The translations under genes and the position numbers were made by a program. Under the pieces are notes generated by a model that worked only from the letters and a program-made list of their open reading frames with translations, searched no databases and was not told the DNA's origin. This document shows, in pieces, positions 35,818 through 48,941 of a stretch of 64,000 nt of DNA (its first letter is position 1; every line of letters starts with the position of its first letter). The stretch comes from Petunia secreta (taxonomy: Eukaryota; Streptophyta; Magnoliopsida; Solanales; Solanaceae). The stretch spans positions 10,682,001 through 10,746,000 of the forward strand of contig JARKIP010000017.1 in NCBI GenBank assembly GCA_029990175.1, in the 5' to 3' direction.

Positions 35818-37122
35818 AGCGAATATCACTAAGCTCAGGGCCTAGTGACAAATTTTATTAATAAACCAAAACATAAATAAGTCTTTACAAAGTACAAAAA
35901 CAAAAACAAACAAATTGTACAAACTTAATTGAGTGACTAGTGAACTCCTATGTACTTGCTCTTGAAAACTATTTTCCCAATTGGGTTGAGCATGATAACA
36001 TGCTAATACCACCAATATGAGAAAATATTTTCCAACAACAAAGTGCTCAACAAATGGTACACTAGATGCTATAAAAGACTCGTAAATGACTAAATCAATG
36101 TAAGTAAATGCCAAACAATGCACACTTCTTCCAAATGATGTTTCAACTCGTCAATGTGTCCAGTAATCCATGCCTCTAATTGTTTGTCATCATGAGAATA
36201 CAGGCCTTTGATCGCCAAAGTTGAATTAGCAATCAATGAGCAAGAGTGTTTCTCAGGGCGCAAAGCAAAAAGATCATCCATAGGGAATATCACGTGCGCC
36301 CGTTCACAGCTGGCATTTACACTAATCAAGAGCAAAAAACAATTGCAAAGTGATATCATCTCTACAGTCATAGGAGCTGATGCGATGAAGCTGCAAAAAA
36401 TAACAATATAGGACAAAGGTGAGCCCGTAACAGTGTAAATTGACGAGTAGAACCTCTCTTCGTGACGCCCAAGAGCAAAAACTGAACAAGCGTAACATTC
36501 AACAAGTAGGAACTATGAGACAAGCTGATCCAAAAGCGTGGTGCCCTCTTCACGATCGTAGAATGCTAATCGGGCAAAACCATGAAACAATAGTACCTAC
36601 AGCTTCCTTGAATTTGTGATGCATATGTGGTGCCTCGCTTGAGCTCAAAAAATCGAAACCAAGTGTGTATTTTCATCCTTTGAATCTGCTTCCCCATGTC
36701 AAAACAAAAAGGCAAGCAGCTTCCCCATGTCAAAAGAAAAAGAGAAGCTGAAACAATGTAAAACACGAGCCAAATGTTCCTCGCGTCGCATGGAGAATGT
36801 GACCCAAATCGAAACAGCGCCCAATGCCTTCCACGCGCAACACTGCCTATAAATTGTGTAGAAGTCCAAAGCCAAACATTACACCACGCGACGCACAAAC
36901 TGATCCTGGAAGAACAAACAAGCTGCCTAAAAAAGCCACAAGTAAAACAAGCAGCGAACAATGCTAATGCTTTGTACAACCTGCAAAAAAAAGCAAACAT
37001 TGTTAGTATAAAACGTAACCCCTTCCGTCTTATGATCTTGTTTATCCATGCTTAACAATCTTTGAACGATAAGTTGGGATTTGAGCCTTATCCCAATTCA
37101 TAATTGTTCTTCCAGTTGCATT
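35818..37122 (-). other. LINE 3' region of 1.3 kb
   Basis: This is long for a LINE 3' UTR. On the minus strand it holds two intron-acceptor-like sites: TACTAAC, then a pyrimidine run and GCAG at about 36983, and TTATTTTTTGCAG at about 36393. An open stretch of about 100 codons (36090-36416) follows the second. A direct duplication (GCTTCCCCATGTCAAAA) lies at 36685-36740. No domain is recognised. Confidence 0.45.
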
Positions 37123-37545
37123 CTAATCTAAGAAACTATGGCACTCTTGCTCATCAACCTCAAACGCCAAGTTCGCCATATGATCTGCCAACCTATTGCC
37201 TTCACGATAAACATGAACAAAGCTGAACGTACCCCTACTTTTCATCTCTACAATTTCCTCAATTACCTCAGCTATACTCCACACTACATCCCACGTACCT
37301 TTAATGATATTTTTCAGTAACAACGAATTTGGCTCAATAATGATAGGCATGGTAACATTATCAATGAAATATTTCATTGCCTCTTTGATCGCTACTACCT
37401 CAGCACGCACATTCATGCCTTCTCCTATAAATTTTGCCTTTGCAAACAACAAATCCCCCACCTCATTACGCAAACAAAACTCATAGGAATTCTGCTCGAG
37501 ATTGCCTCGACTAGCACCATCCGTATTACACTTTAAACTACCCAA
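37123..37545 (-). pseudogene. LINE ORF2 C-terminal RNase H domain
   Basis: This is an RNase H-like domain of the plant LINE type. It begins KCNTDGAS (catalytic Asp), has RAEVVAIKEAM (Glu), a PNSLLLKN segment where the catalytic Asp would be expected in a DS motif but N is seen, and ends HVYREGNRLADHMANLA (final His/Asp). The stop is at 37123. Its N-terminal side is cut by the gag-only element. Skipping that element and one 5-bp duplication gives an in-frame continuation from 52640, so this is the detached tail of the same ORF2. The domain would remove RNA from RNA/DNA hybrids. Confidence 0.75.
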
Positions 37546-37550
37546 AGTGG
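37546..37550. repeat. Target-site duplication of gag-only element (left)
   Basis: AGTGG directly before the left LTR pairs with AGCGG at 52635-52639, a 5-bp duplication with one later substitution. Confidence 0.65.
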
Positions 37551-40500
37551 TGTTGAACCCTCCTAAAAAATGCACACAAGTATGCATAGGGATTAGATTT
37601 CAACAAAATTGGACTCCAAAGGGCTTTTTTGGAGTCTCCACCTAATTTAAGGATTATTAGGAACCTAAGTTAACTAAAGAGTGCAATTTTATTCTTTATT
37701 TAAAAGAAATTAAATTCAGAGATTCTAGGTAAGTTGTTCTATTAAATAAATTAGAAGGTCCCTAACGTGAGCACTTTCGAAAATCTGCTAAAAGCAGTTA
37801 ATCGGGCGATTTTTACGAATTTTATTAAAAAAAATTAATTTATGATAAATTTTAAATAAAGATAAATAGATAATGAATAATATAAATAAGATAAGATTTG
37901 ATTATACCAATACTTAGATAAATGAACAACAAAACTTGAGATTAATTAAATGAATAATGAAATAATGGTTGGTTGAGTAATTAGTTAATTAAATAAACGA
38001 GGGGCTAAATAAAATTAAATAAATAAAATAAATTATTAGATAAATAATAATAATTGATTAAATAAATAAATAAATAAATAATTATAATTGATTAAAAATA
38101 AATAAATAATTAAAATTAAATAATTAAATAAATGAATAAATTAATTAATTAATTTATTATAAATAAATAAATACCACTTAAATTAATTAATGAGTAAATA
38201 AATAAATGGATATATAATTAACTTAAATATAAATAATAAATAAATGAATACAATTTTAATTTTGATCCTTTTGCACTCGATAGTTAATGAAAGCTTCTTA
38301 TTATCTTAAACTAGTTGGCGAGTCCCAAAGAAACGGGATAAGCAATTTATAATCAATCCTAAACATGCAATAAGATAACAATTTGATAAAGCGGCTATCC
38401 TACCAAGTTTCTAATCATGCAAAGTCCTAACCCGGTTTACAGGGATCCTAAAACATGCTTTCTAAAGGGGATGGGAGAGAAGGAGTTTAGAAAGTAGAAC
38501 CCGGATAGCAAATTCAACACAAACCCTGCATTTTCACAAGGTTCATTCATTCATATTTAGGAGACTTGAATTCGAAATGCATTGCGGGGCCCGGACAACT
38601 CCAACGTAAATAGTCATTTTAATTTGAGTTTAGAACCTCGATCCCAAGGAGTGTTTTTATGCAAAGAGAAAGGGAGATAAAGATTAGTATTCATATGTAA
38701 TAATAAGCAGAGAAGCAAATGATATAAACAGATAGGGGCTTATTGATCGCAAACGTACATGAACGCATAGGTCACAGACATACAAGACCGAACTAGTCAT
38801 AACTATCAAAGTCTGACATAAGTTTAGTTCTTGTTTGAATCTCTGCATACAGAAAAATCAATAAAAAACACTCCTTGCAGGCAACTAAAACTGCCTCAAA
38901 CTTCTGCAATCAAACCAGTACATCCTACTAATCCCTACAAACTAACTGAACCAACTAAACAGTTTCACTATCTCCAGGACATCTTTCATACTTGGAACTT
39001 TACGAGAAAAACATCACAGGAATTCAATACTTAGAGAGAGTGAAAATATGGCAGACAAAAGCGGGAAACAGTAAGGGAAAATATAGGTCAGACCTCAAAC
39101 TTAACAATCAACAAAAGAAAACATCGTTAATAAGACTTGTGTGTTCAAGACTCAATCCTTTTTTAAATACTATGATAATAAATCAGAAGGATTAAGGGAC
39201 AAGCAAAAAAGAAATATGGCAAGAAACCGGGAAGAACTTGAACTAAATTTATGGGATGTGCGACGAGCTTAAAGTAAAATCACTTTAGGACTTTGCAAAT
39301 ACATCAGCCTATACTAGAACAGATTTGGATTTACATCCTTAAGGCTACGCATACTCAAATACCTCATGAAACAACCTGGGAAGAAAATTAGAAAGAAACT
39401 GAACTTAACAACATCCTACACCCATTAAACATCACCTCCATCACCTGCACATAAACACACATAGGTACACCAGCACCTGACCAGGCCTAGAGCTGAACAT
39501 CCTTAACAAAACCTGCTTCCAAACACAAGCCATCCCACTTATCTGAAGCACCACTACCTCATACCACTGATTTAAATGAACTCCTCCTTCTACTTACTTT
39601 GAAACTCCAAAACCAAACTATAACACGTGCTGCACCTGACTTCTAGCAACCATCTAAACCAATTGCATAGCCCAAGAACTTCCCCACACTTACCAGTCTA
39701 CAAACAAGCTACGAGACTGCTCGACTAAGCCCCTGCACCTCTCCTACTCCCTCTAAATCACTATAAAACCAGAACAAACCATCTGCAGAAACCAAACACA
39801 CACTCTACATCTACCTGAACCGGCCTACTAGAACCAGACATCAGCAACACTCTGAGTCAAAACAACCCTCTTTCACACCCTATACACCATAAAACAGCAT
39901 ACAAGATCTAAAACTAGATCCCTGGCACCACCTCTTACATCCTGAACAAACTACAAACCCCCCTAAAATTTCCTAAGCTACGTGCTATTTCTGCAGCTAT
40001 CCGAACAACTTCCACCAGAGACCCTGAACCCTGAACACCTCAAACTAAGTTCAACCATCTCCAGAAACAACCAGGCATCACTTCTTGAACTTCTACACAC
40101 CTGCAGACACATACACAGATAGCAGAGACCCTGCTCGTACCTAAACAGCCAACAATTCTTTCCACTCTCCCTATAAGCTGCCTGACACCCCTCCAATCAA
40201 AACCCCGATATCTCAAACCTCACAAAACAACATCCTTTCTCAACTCCACACACAGATCCACACAAGAAAACAAAGATAAAACAGGAATGATACCAGTAAT
40301 TCTATGCTTAAATGAACGAAGGCAAGACAATAAAGACTTGTCACAAATTTAAAATTACTTGAGCTGGTATTTAGAATAATGGCTTATAACCAGTTTTCGA
40401 ACATTTCTATTAATATGAGATAAAACTTGGATAATGTCCTAGATTCATTGATATGCCTCTTCAAGAAACTTGTACATTAAAATAAGTAATTCCTTTCAAA

Positions 40501-41702
40501 ACTGAAAGAGAAACTTTCATAACTCAGTATCGTTTTACCATCAAGAACCTTTACAACAAGCTTAACTTCTATACATAAAACTGAAATTATTTCCTGAACA
40601 AAAGCATAGTTTCATTCTGAAAAATTTAAAGAACAAATTTTAACCAGCATAAAACCAATTTAGAATGAATGAGAGGCTTAAGTTTTACCTCTTCTAGGGC
40701 AGTGAACGAGGCGTAGGATCCGAAGAAAGTGACTCGACTAAGCGACGCGAGCAAGGGCGATGACAAGAATAGTAAAGCGACGGCACAAATAATGAAATGC
40801 AAACACAAGACAAACGCCAGGAAATCAACAGAAAGTAGTAACACTGTCTGTATTTTAAAACCTCAACTAATACTAAAATGCCTATGTGTGTATACTGCTG
40901 CTGTTGCTGATCTCCATTTGAATTTTACTAAACCCTAAACTTCAAGACCATCTCAAAAATGAACAAAAGCTAAGAATTTATACCTGAGATTTTAGGGCTT
41001 GGCTCCCGTTTGAAATTCCCAGTCGACCCTTACTCCTATTTGCTTTCCCTTTCAAGACCAGGTTGAAAAGGGTCTAATCCTCTCGGATTGTACCATTTTC
41101 ACCTTTGTCTCTAAGATATTTGCCCGTTAAGGTCGATTTACAGCTCTGATTAAAAACTCGAATTTAAACAAACGGCTGCGATTCACGCTTTGCTTGAGAG
41201 AGAGAGAGTGTGTCTAAAAGGATGGAGGGGACCATGGTTTTGGACTGTTCTGGAGTTGGATTTGGGAGGAAATCGGGGATTAGGGAAGGGGAATTAGATT
41301 AGGGTTCTGATAATTGGGGAAAGGAGTGGGTCGGGTAGGAATTGGGTCGTGGGTTTTCTGATGAGTAAAGTGTGTGTGTGAAAAGGATGTGGGCTAATGG
41401 GCCTCTGAAAGGGAAATGTATATGTGTGTGTTGTATGTATATATGGGTTGCCAAATTAAGCCCTATTTTAGGCTCTAAAACGTTTTTGGCCTCTTTTCTT
41501 TAACTAAACTAATTAAAATGTAATTTACGCAAATAAGCTACATTAAGGTAAGTGATATAATTTAGCCCTTTCTATGAAACTAATTAGTTCACTTTAATTA
41601 ATTTTAATTAATTAATCTTAATTTAAATTTTATTTTAATGCTTGAATTTCATTTAAATAATTAGTCATTAATTAAACATCGGGACAAAATTGGGTGTCCA
41701 CA
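37551..41702 (-). repeat. 3' LTR of gag-only element
   Basis: It reads TGTTGAACCC to GTGTCCACA on the plus strand. It includes an AAATAAAT-rich low-complexity tract (about 37840-38260) and 499 bp (38482-38980) absent from the other LTR. Short open frames in it have no domain. Confidence 0.85.
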
Positions 41703-41716
41703 GCTGCCCCTCTTTA
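41703..41716 (-). other. Polypurine tract of gag-only element
   Basis: On the element strand AAAGAGGGGCAGC precedes the 3' LTR start TGTGGACACCC. Confidence 0.65.
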
Positions 41717-44700
41717 CCCGAAAAGGATGAAAGAGTTTTTAGGGTAAAGAAGTTGACGAAAAATCAATTTTTTCCCAATAAAACCACGACTTTTGATTTC
41801 CAAGGACCAAAATGTTAGGCTTATGGACATGGCCGAACTCCGGTTTCCGAGTTGCCTACATATCTCGGGCTGAAAGAGAATAGAGACATATGTAGTTCAA
41901 CGACATTTAGATAAGAAAACTTGCACGATTGACAGAAAAGGACGCACGAACAGGAAAGAATTCAAACTGACGTCCTAATCCGAAGCAAAAGATTAGGATA
42001 GAATTTGCTTGTTCGAGTGCGATTCTTCAGATCCTTGTTGACGAGTCTAACTCATATCAGCAATTTCCCCAGTTCGCTGCTAAGAAAAGTTCCACATTAT
42101 GCTCCAAATGTTGCTGCGGTGCTGCTAAAGTCTTGTAATAAACTCGACGAACAGTAAGCGAGCAACTGCTAATAAATTTTGATAATCTAAGTAAGAAATG
42201 AGCAAATATTGATGATACAAATTTGCAAGTGCGGGTTGCGATATCATTGATAAGTTGTCTTCCAATCAACTGGCGAAGCAATAAAGCAAGTGCGAAGGCA
42301 TAATGCAAAGCATTTTCAACAATCTTGACAAATCAACTGGCAAGCCGGTCGGGCATGAAGCAAGGAGGGTCTTAGGGTTGATTGTCGAACAAATCAGCTG
42401 GCGAACCAGTCCAGCACGAAGCAAGGAGGGTCTCGGGACTGACCTGTTGACATGAAAAGTGAAAAAAGACGTAATATAAAAAAAATGCGAAGGCATAATT
42501 TAAAGCAAGTGCAAAGCAATTTGAACAATCTTGACAAATCAACTGGCAAGCCGGTCGGGCACGCAGCAAGGAGGGTCTTGGGGTTGATTGTCGACAAATC
42601 AGCTGGCAGTCCGGTCCGGCACAAATCAAGGAGGGTCTCGGGGCTAACCTGTTAACTTGTTAAGCTAAAAGTAAAGCGGTTCATAATATAAAGCAAGTGC
42701 AAAGTCATAATTGAAAGCAAGTGCAAGGCAATTTGAACATCTTGACAAATTAACTGGCAAGCCGGTCGGGCACGAAGCATGGAGGGTCTTGGAATTGATT
42801 GTATACAAATCAGCTGGTGATCCGATTCGGCACAAAGCAAGGAGGGTTTCAGGGCTGACCTGTTAACATGTTAAACTAAAAGTAAACCAAGTCATAATAT
42901 AAAGTAAGTGCAAAGTCATAATTGAAAGCAAGTACAAGGCAATTTGAACATCTTGACAAATCAACTGGCAAGCCGGTCTGGCACGAAGCAAGGAGGGTCT
43001 TGGAATTGATTGTCTACAAATCAGCTGGTGATCCGATCCGGCACAAAGCAAGGAGGGTCTCAGGGCTGACCTGTTAACCTGTTAAACTAAAAGTAAAGCA
43101 AGTCATAATATAAAGCAAGTGCAAAGGAATAATTGAAAGCAAGTGCAAAGCAATTTAGCGTGAAATGTAAAGCAACGCAAAAGCGATTTAGCAAATCAAC
43201 AGGCATGAAAGTCCAACAAGAGAGAAGCCCGCCTGGTGGTCAACCTGAAAGAGTAAAGCAAGGCGTCAATTTTAAAGCAAGTGCGACGACATAATTTTAA
43301 GAAAAGTGCAAGTGCGGGAATGTAGTCAGTGCGATAGCCATTGATAAATCAATTGGCGAGACAATCCAGCAAGGATGGCCTTGTGCGGATTATCACCTGA
43401 AATAAAGTGATGCCCTATTTGGCTTAGTTTCGAAAACACAAAACAAGCCTCGGCTTTGTCGCCTATTAGGAATGAATGTCATAGAGGTAGAAATGCCGTC
43501 TGTTCAGCAATAACTCATGACAAAGCGTAATGCTTTAAGTCATGAAAAAGGCAATGCGACGCAATCTGCAAGGCAATTTTGGATGCGCGTTCAATAAATT
43601 GTTCATTCATAGTGCAAATGATCCTTTCATTGCAACCTTTCATGTTTCTGCTTTCAAAGAAAATTTTGTTAGTTTTGGGGAGGGGTGTTTGATTTGTGCT
43701 GATTCATCTTGAACTTGCTGCCGCTGCTCCCTCGTTCTTCTTTAGACTTGGGCTTGCAAATTATACTCAGAGACTTGACTTATGAACTCAATACTGTATA
43801 ATATTTCATGATAGAGGCAAAGTAAAGTAATTTGATAAAATATTAAACAAATAATCATTGATATGCAACCGAAAGTTATAATGCATTTAAAAAATTTCTG
43901 CTTTAACTTAAACTCATGACATATTTTGAAACAAACTGAACGTCCTTTGTCTTTACAACTTTGCTCATCTTGAATACTTTTAGAACTTTGCCACTTCATC
44001 CTTTGATAAGCAATACCAATTTTGCAAAATCTGCCCCGGTTATGATCTTCCGAATCTTGAACTCATTTTGCGAAATTTTCCCCAGCTATCATCTTCCATA
44101 TCTTCAAATTATCTTGCAAAAATTGCCCCAGTTGCTTGCTTTAGGGGAAATAAAAAATTTTAATATTATGGAGTCGAGCCCGTTAAGAGCGCCTACGTAT
44201 CCCTCCACGAGAATCAGACTGTGCGTAGTTCTGCTTACATAAAGATTTTTGGGGAAAATATGGAAATCTAAGTAGGAAACCGGCATCCGAATTGGAAAAC
44301 ATACACATCTGCCTAGAAGCATAGTTCGGAATTACATCATAAAAGATAAACAAGCCTAAGATGTTGCAATATTTTGACCGAATCCAATGGGGGATTGCCT
44401 ACTTATCCAGTTGGCATTACAGGAATCAGGTCAGTAGTTCAAAAATACATAAAAGAGGACATTGGGGAAATCCTATGCTGGTGTAACCGAACTCTACGTG
44501 AGTTGCCTACGTATCCCGCCTTGGGAATCAGGTCGTACGTAGTTCGTGTTACATCAAAGATTACATTCGAACCAATGCTAACTTGTGATTGCTTCAGACA
44601 TAGTATCTCTTGACAACATCTGCGTTGATTACCTTTGGCCAAACTTGATCATAAATATCTGCCAGGATTAGTGTTCTGCCACATAATGACATTGCCAACT

Positions 44701-45269
44701 TGGTACAAATTTTTCCTTTGCTTCTTCTCAATTAGGAAAGAGCTTCTTCAACACCCATTGCCCCGGTTTGAAGTAAACTATTCAAATCTTCTCTTCGCGC
44801 ATTCAACATCTTCCAACTTATCTTCTTGAATGGTTTCTCAAATAAATCTTCAGCTCCAATTGCCGAAAAATAAAGCTGCCCCAGTTTGAAGTTCTAACGG
44901 TAATATAATATCCAAAGAGTACAAGAGTAACTTTCCAATGCATCATCCTTAAATTGTTCAGTTGTTTCGTTATAGGTTACAACCCAAGTTTAAGGAGGTT
45001 TTGTTAATTTTAATTTGAAACAGTAGTAAGTATATTAATCAAAAGAAAATAATAAAGCACATAAATAATTAAAGTATAGCAAAATAATAAGGTAGGAATG
45101 CAGTGCATTTGCTTATTCAAAACCTAATTTAGGGAGCCATACAACATAAAAGTAAACATGCAGGATTTAAAAAAGTTATTTGAAAGACATAAACATAACC
45201 AAAGTGCAAAACACAGTTCAAGGCCTCAAGCTGACTGTGATGCCAAAACAAAAACAGCGAGTTCATTCA
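41717..45269 (-). other. 3' non-coding region of gag-only element
   Basis: About 3.5 kb lie between gag and the 3' LTR where an autonomous relative would have pol. No RT, RNase H or integrase motif is readable on either strand. It holds a tandem array (about 42240-43200), four copies of a hairpin module (near 41830, 44185, 44390 and 44500) and repeated CCCCAGTT-like motifs. Confidence 0.7.
42240..43200 (-). repeat. About 210-bp tandem array in the 3' UTR
   Basis: CTTGACAAATCAACTGGCAA recurs at about 42324, 42530, 42741 and 42952, a period of 206-211 bp over about four copies. Each period contains two related half-units around AAGCAAGGAGGGTCT, so it is a higher-order repeat. The right end decays gradually. 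Confidence 0.8.
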
Positions 45270-47690
45270 TCAAGTCTCTTTTGGACCACAAGTCCAATTA
45301 GCCATCACATCACTTGGTTCAACATTCTGCACATGTGGCTCTTTCTCAAAATCTTGAATAGTTGCATAGCATTTCAATCCATCATTCAAGAATAGGCTGC
45401 CAACACCTTCAATCAAATTCTGCATGGCCATTTCTGGTGCTTGGACAAATGACTGGTTCAATGGTAAAAGAGGTTGTGGTATGACACTAGTCGGCTTCTT
45501 CTCAGACTCAGCCTTTTCCATCTTTCCTTCAGCGGGGTTGCCACCTAGGCCAAAAGTTCCCTCATTCTTTGGCAATAGACTTAGTGCTTGCTTAGGTACC
45601 TTAGAAGCAATATTATCAACCTTTACATCATCAATAGAGACTATGGTGCCTTTCAGATTTGGCTCTTCCTCAAGAGAAATCATATTCACTGCATTGTTGC
45701 CATGATTGGGAAGAGGATTATCATGCACATTTGGCTGAGTGCTGGTGAGTTGAATGGTGCCTGTTTTGATTAAACCCTCGACCTTGTCTTTGAAAGTATA
45801 ACATCTCTCAATATCATGGCCAGCTGCCCCTGAGTGATAAGCACAGTGCTTATATGCATCATACCATTTCGGAGGAGGGGTTGGGGTGTTATCAGGGACA
45901 GGATGCACAACTCCCGCTTTCTTAATCTCTCAAAAAGCTGGCCATATGTCTCGGCTAGGGGAGTATAGGTTTTGGTTGCTCTCCTTTCGTAATTCTGATT
46001 AATCCCTTGCACATTGGGACGAACAGAAGGACGAGGCTAGTAATTCTGGGGTGCTTGAAAATTTGGCCGACGAGGGTATTGATTAGGTGCATGTGCTCTA
46101 GGTTGGTAGTAATTTTCTTGTGCATTGTAAATCAGATAAGGAACAGGTGGCATCTGGTAGTGAGTGCGGGTAGTTTGGGTAATAGGTGTTTTGGTAGGTG
46201 GGGAAGGCAGACGGATTGCCAAAATCCAACTTTCCAGCCAGTCGACGCTCGATGTCTCCCACAACAGCTCCCACTTCTTCTTGTTAAAACCATTACCTGA
46301 CCCAGACTGGATTGCCTTACTTGTAGCTTTCAAAACGGCCAAATTTGTGATCCTACAAGAGTTCAAACCAGCTTCATACATTTCCCCAGTTTTTACTAGA
46401 TTGGCAAAGGTAGAGTTAGTCATGGATGCCATTCGGTCCTAGTAGAATTCATCTAATGTCTTGATGAAATGTCCCACAAACTCTTCCTCACTCATGGGAG
46501 GCTTAACTTTGGCTGCCTCACTCCTCCAACGCACTGCGTATTCCCTAAAGGTCTCGATCGGCTTCTTCCTAAACCTTGCAATAGCCAACCGATCTAATGG
46601 TATTTCAGCATGGAAACCAAAACGCTCCATGAAGTCGTGACCCAGACTCCTCCAGTTAATCCATTTTGAGGGATCCTGCTCGGAGTACCAGTCTAAAGCC
46701 TCGCATTCAAGACTATGAATGAATGATTTCATACGGAGCTCTTCATTCTTCCCAACTCTCAAATGGGCTCGGGGGGTTGCCTTTGCCATCAAACTTAACA
46801 AACTTTGGTACTTTGTACCCTTCTGGGTATTCAATTCCAGGATGAACACACAAGTCTTCATATTCTAGACTTTCCTTGTCCTTGCCTATTGATGCTTTGC
46901 TAAGAGCACTCATCACCCAACCTTGTACCTTTTTCTCCAAATCTTCACCCCCATTGACTGCTTTTTCGGCTCTTCTAACACCATTTTGAAACATCACATA
47001 AGGAGGATTGGTGTAATCATCAATTTGCACAATAGGAACATCTTGCCCGCCAGATACCGCCACTTGGACTAATGGTGCAGATGGATTTTCTGAATAAGCT
47101 TGGGGGATGGGTTCATTTTGGTAAGGGGAGGTTTGGTATGGATATGGAGTATGTGTCTGATAATAAGTATTGGCAGGGTGCGGGGTGTATGATGGGTATT
47201 GTTGATGTGATGGGTAGATGGGTGGTCGGTTGATTGTTTGGCTTGATTGAGTGTTATTTGGAGGTGGAGCTTGGGCAAGTGGCATGTTGCTTTGGTGGAC
47301 TGGTGCTTTTAGAGAATTGTGGGTGTTCAAAGTTGCGTTCATATTGACGACCCCATCAATTGAGTTCAGAGATTGCCCCAGAGATTGCCCCATTTGACCC
47401 AGAAAGTGGGATGCATCAGGCCCACGCAGCGGCGTGTTTTTAGGAGTTTGCCTTTTTACCGCAGCCAGTTCATCTTTTAACATCTGTAGTTCCTTAGCAA
47501 TTTCAAGAATCAATTCGTCTTGAGCAATAATGACATTTTCTCTATAAGATTCAGAAGTTGCAGGATTTTTCTCGGTATTGCGAGGTTCATCATCTATTCC
47601 AGTCATTGTCAGTTGTGAAAATGTGTACCAGTATGGAGATTGGTCCTTTGCCCTTGTGTAATAGGAATGATCAGCCTGCTTAAATAGCAC
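45270..47690 (-). pseudogene. Tat/Ogre-type gag, frameshifted
   Basis: The N-terminal part (47690 to about 46780) has a heptad-like region followed by a P/Q/Y-rich linker and the conserved YKVPKFVKFDGKGNP. The capsid region continues in another frame (46861-46037) with GKNEELRMKSFIHSLEC and EALDWY, then PIETFREYAVRWRSEAA. A third part (45908-45270) has CAYHSGAAGHDIERC, a zinc-finger-like motif, and ends at 45270. Breaks are a frameshift with a small deletion near 46770, in-frame stops at 46439 and 46037, and a shift near 45915. It is the only protein of this element and would have formed the particle. Confidence 0.8.
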
Positions 47691-48920
47691 AAATCAAACC
47701 TCTTTTGGGGGATAAACAAATCAAAAGAAAAAGTTCAAAAGTAACCATGTTAGTTTGTATGTCATTGGCAAAATTGCACACAAATCACATAGCGCGCATC
47801 ACATAGCGCTTTGCATTTTAAACAAGTTGATATGTGGCAAGCACAAGTAGTTGAGTGTAAATAAAAAATGCGTAACGCGTACTACCCTGTAAGGTACCTC
47901 TTTGTGCTAGAGGTAAGCCTAATCGTCAAGTTGCACACTGATGTGGTGGCAATAGATTGATCCAACCTGTTGCCAATGTAAATTTAGGAGATAACGGTAC
48001 AATAAACAATAAAAATTTAAAATCCCATTTTTATTAAAAAAATGTCTCCAATAATACAATGCCTTGAACAGAAATCCGGCAACAAACCACTACAACGTGG
48101 TTATACACTGTTTTTGAAAACAAAATAAATAATAAAATGCAATATTTCAGTCCCAAAATACTAAAACCACAATTTCTTGCTCCTTGCTGGATCCAGATAT
48201 GTCAACTGCTAATCTTCAACTATATTGAACGCATTGGCAAACAACTGTGAACATTACCTTATTGAACAAACGGCTATCTCCCTGCAAACAAAAGGAACCG
48301 TGAGACAAACTCCCAAATTTGGCAAAGGCAAACCGGCATGGATCCGTCTATGGTCACACATACCAAATAAAATGAAACATCATTGGGTTACAAGTACCCG
48401 TCGACAAAAAGGCGCTTTCTTAATTCTCGGAAGCGGTACCAAGGACCGGGTCCAAACTAAGGTGTATATGCATGCATGTCCTAATCTCCTTCTAAGAGTG
48501 GGCTAACGGTTGAGGCTGATTCGACCTATGCGGGATAAACCTGGCCTCATAAACCAGTAAAACCGGCAATGACAAACCAGGCAAACCATACTCTAACTAA
48601 CTTTGGTGACACAAAAGAAATTCAAAGAGCTAGGAAGGACAATGCCCTTCCTGTATAATTGCCCGTCAAGCGGGCACCCCGTGATAAAATCGAGGAGATG
48701 AAAGAGAATTGACAGGCTCCATGAGGTAGGAAATATGAACGTAATGCGGACTATGCACAAATAAAAACATGCTTCAATACATTCATCCACAACAATTAAT
48801 TCTACGCATACTAGTTTAGGCATGCAAATAAACAAACAGTTACGCTACGCATACATACAATCAACACATATATAAATAAAGCAAATTTGTAAAAATCTTT
48901 TGGTTAGAACCATTTGCGCA
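47691..48920 (-). other. Leader of gag-only element
   Basis: About 1.2 kb between PBS and gag hold no gene. Only short frames without domains are present; a few inverted repeats near 48400-48600 may serve packaging. Confidence 0.55.
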
Positions 48921-48938
48921 TCCCCAGCTGAGTCGCCA
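48921..48938 (-). other. PBS of gag-only element (tRNA-Arg type)
   Basis: On the element strand this reads TGGCGACTCAGCTGGGGA, three bases from the LTR end. This form is typical of Tat/Ogre-type elements and is usually assigned to tRNA-Arg; the tRNA assignment is from memory and not checked. Confidence 0.65.
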
Positions 48939-48941
48939 CAC

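Noticed and set aside
36090..37000. Annotated multi-exon host gene
   Set aside because: Splice-like signals exist, but no domain or reliable exon chain can be shown; kept only as a finding.
37123..37587. Host RNase H-like gene
   Set aside because: Its start lies in the LTR of the gag-only element, and the domain continues in frame from LINE ORF2 across the insertion.
37840..38260. AAATAAAT tract as a matrix-attachment region or origin
   Set aside because: It is duplicated in the other LTR with a different length, so it is element microsatellite and no evidence points to function.
42240..43200. CRISPR-like array
   Set aside because: The repeats are long tandem units without unique spacers, in a plant retrotransposon UTR.
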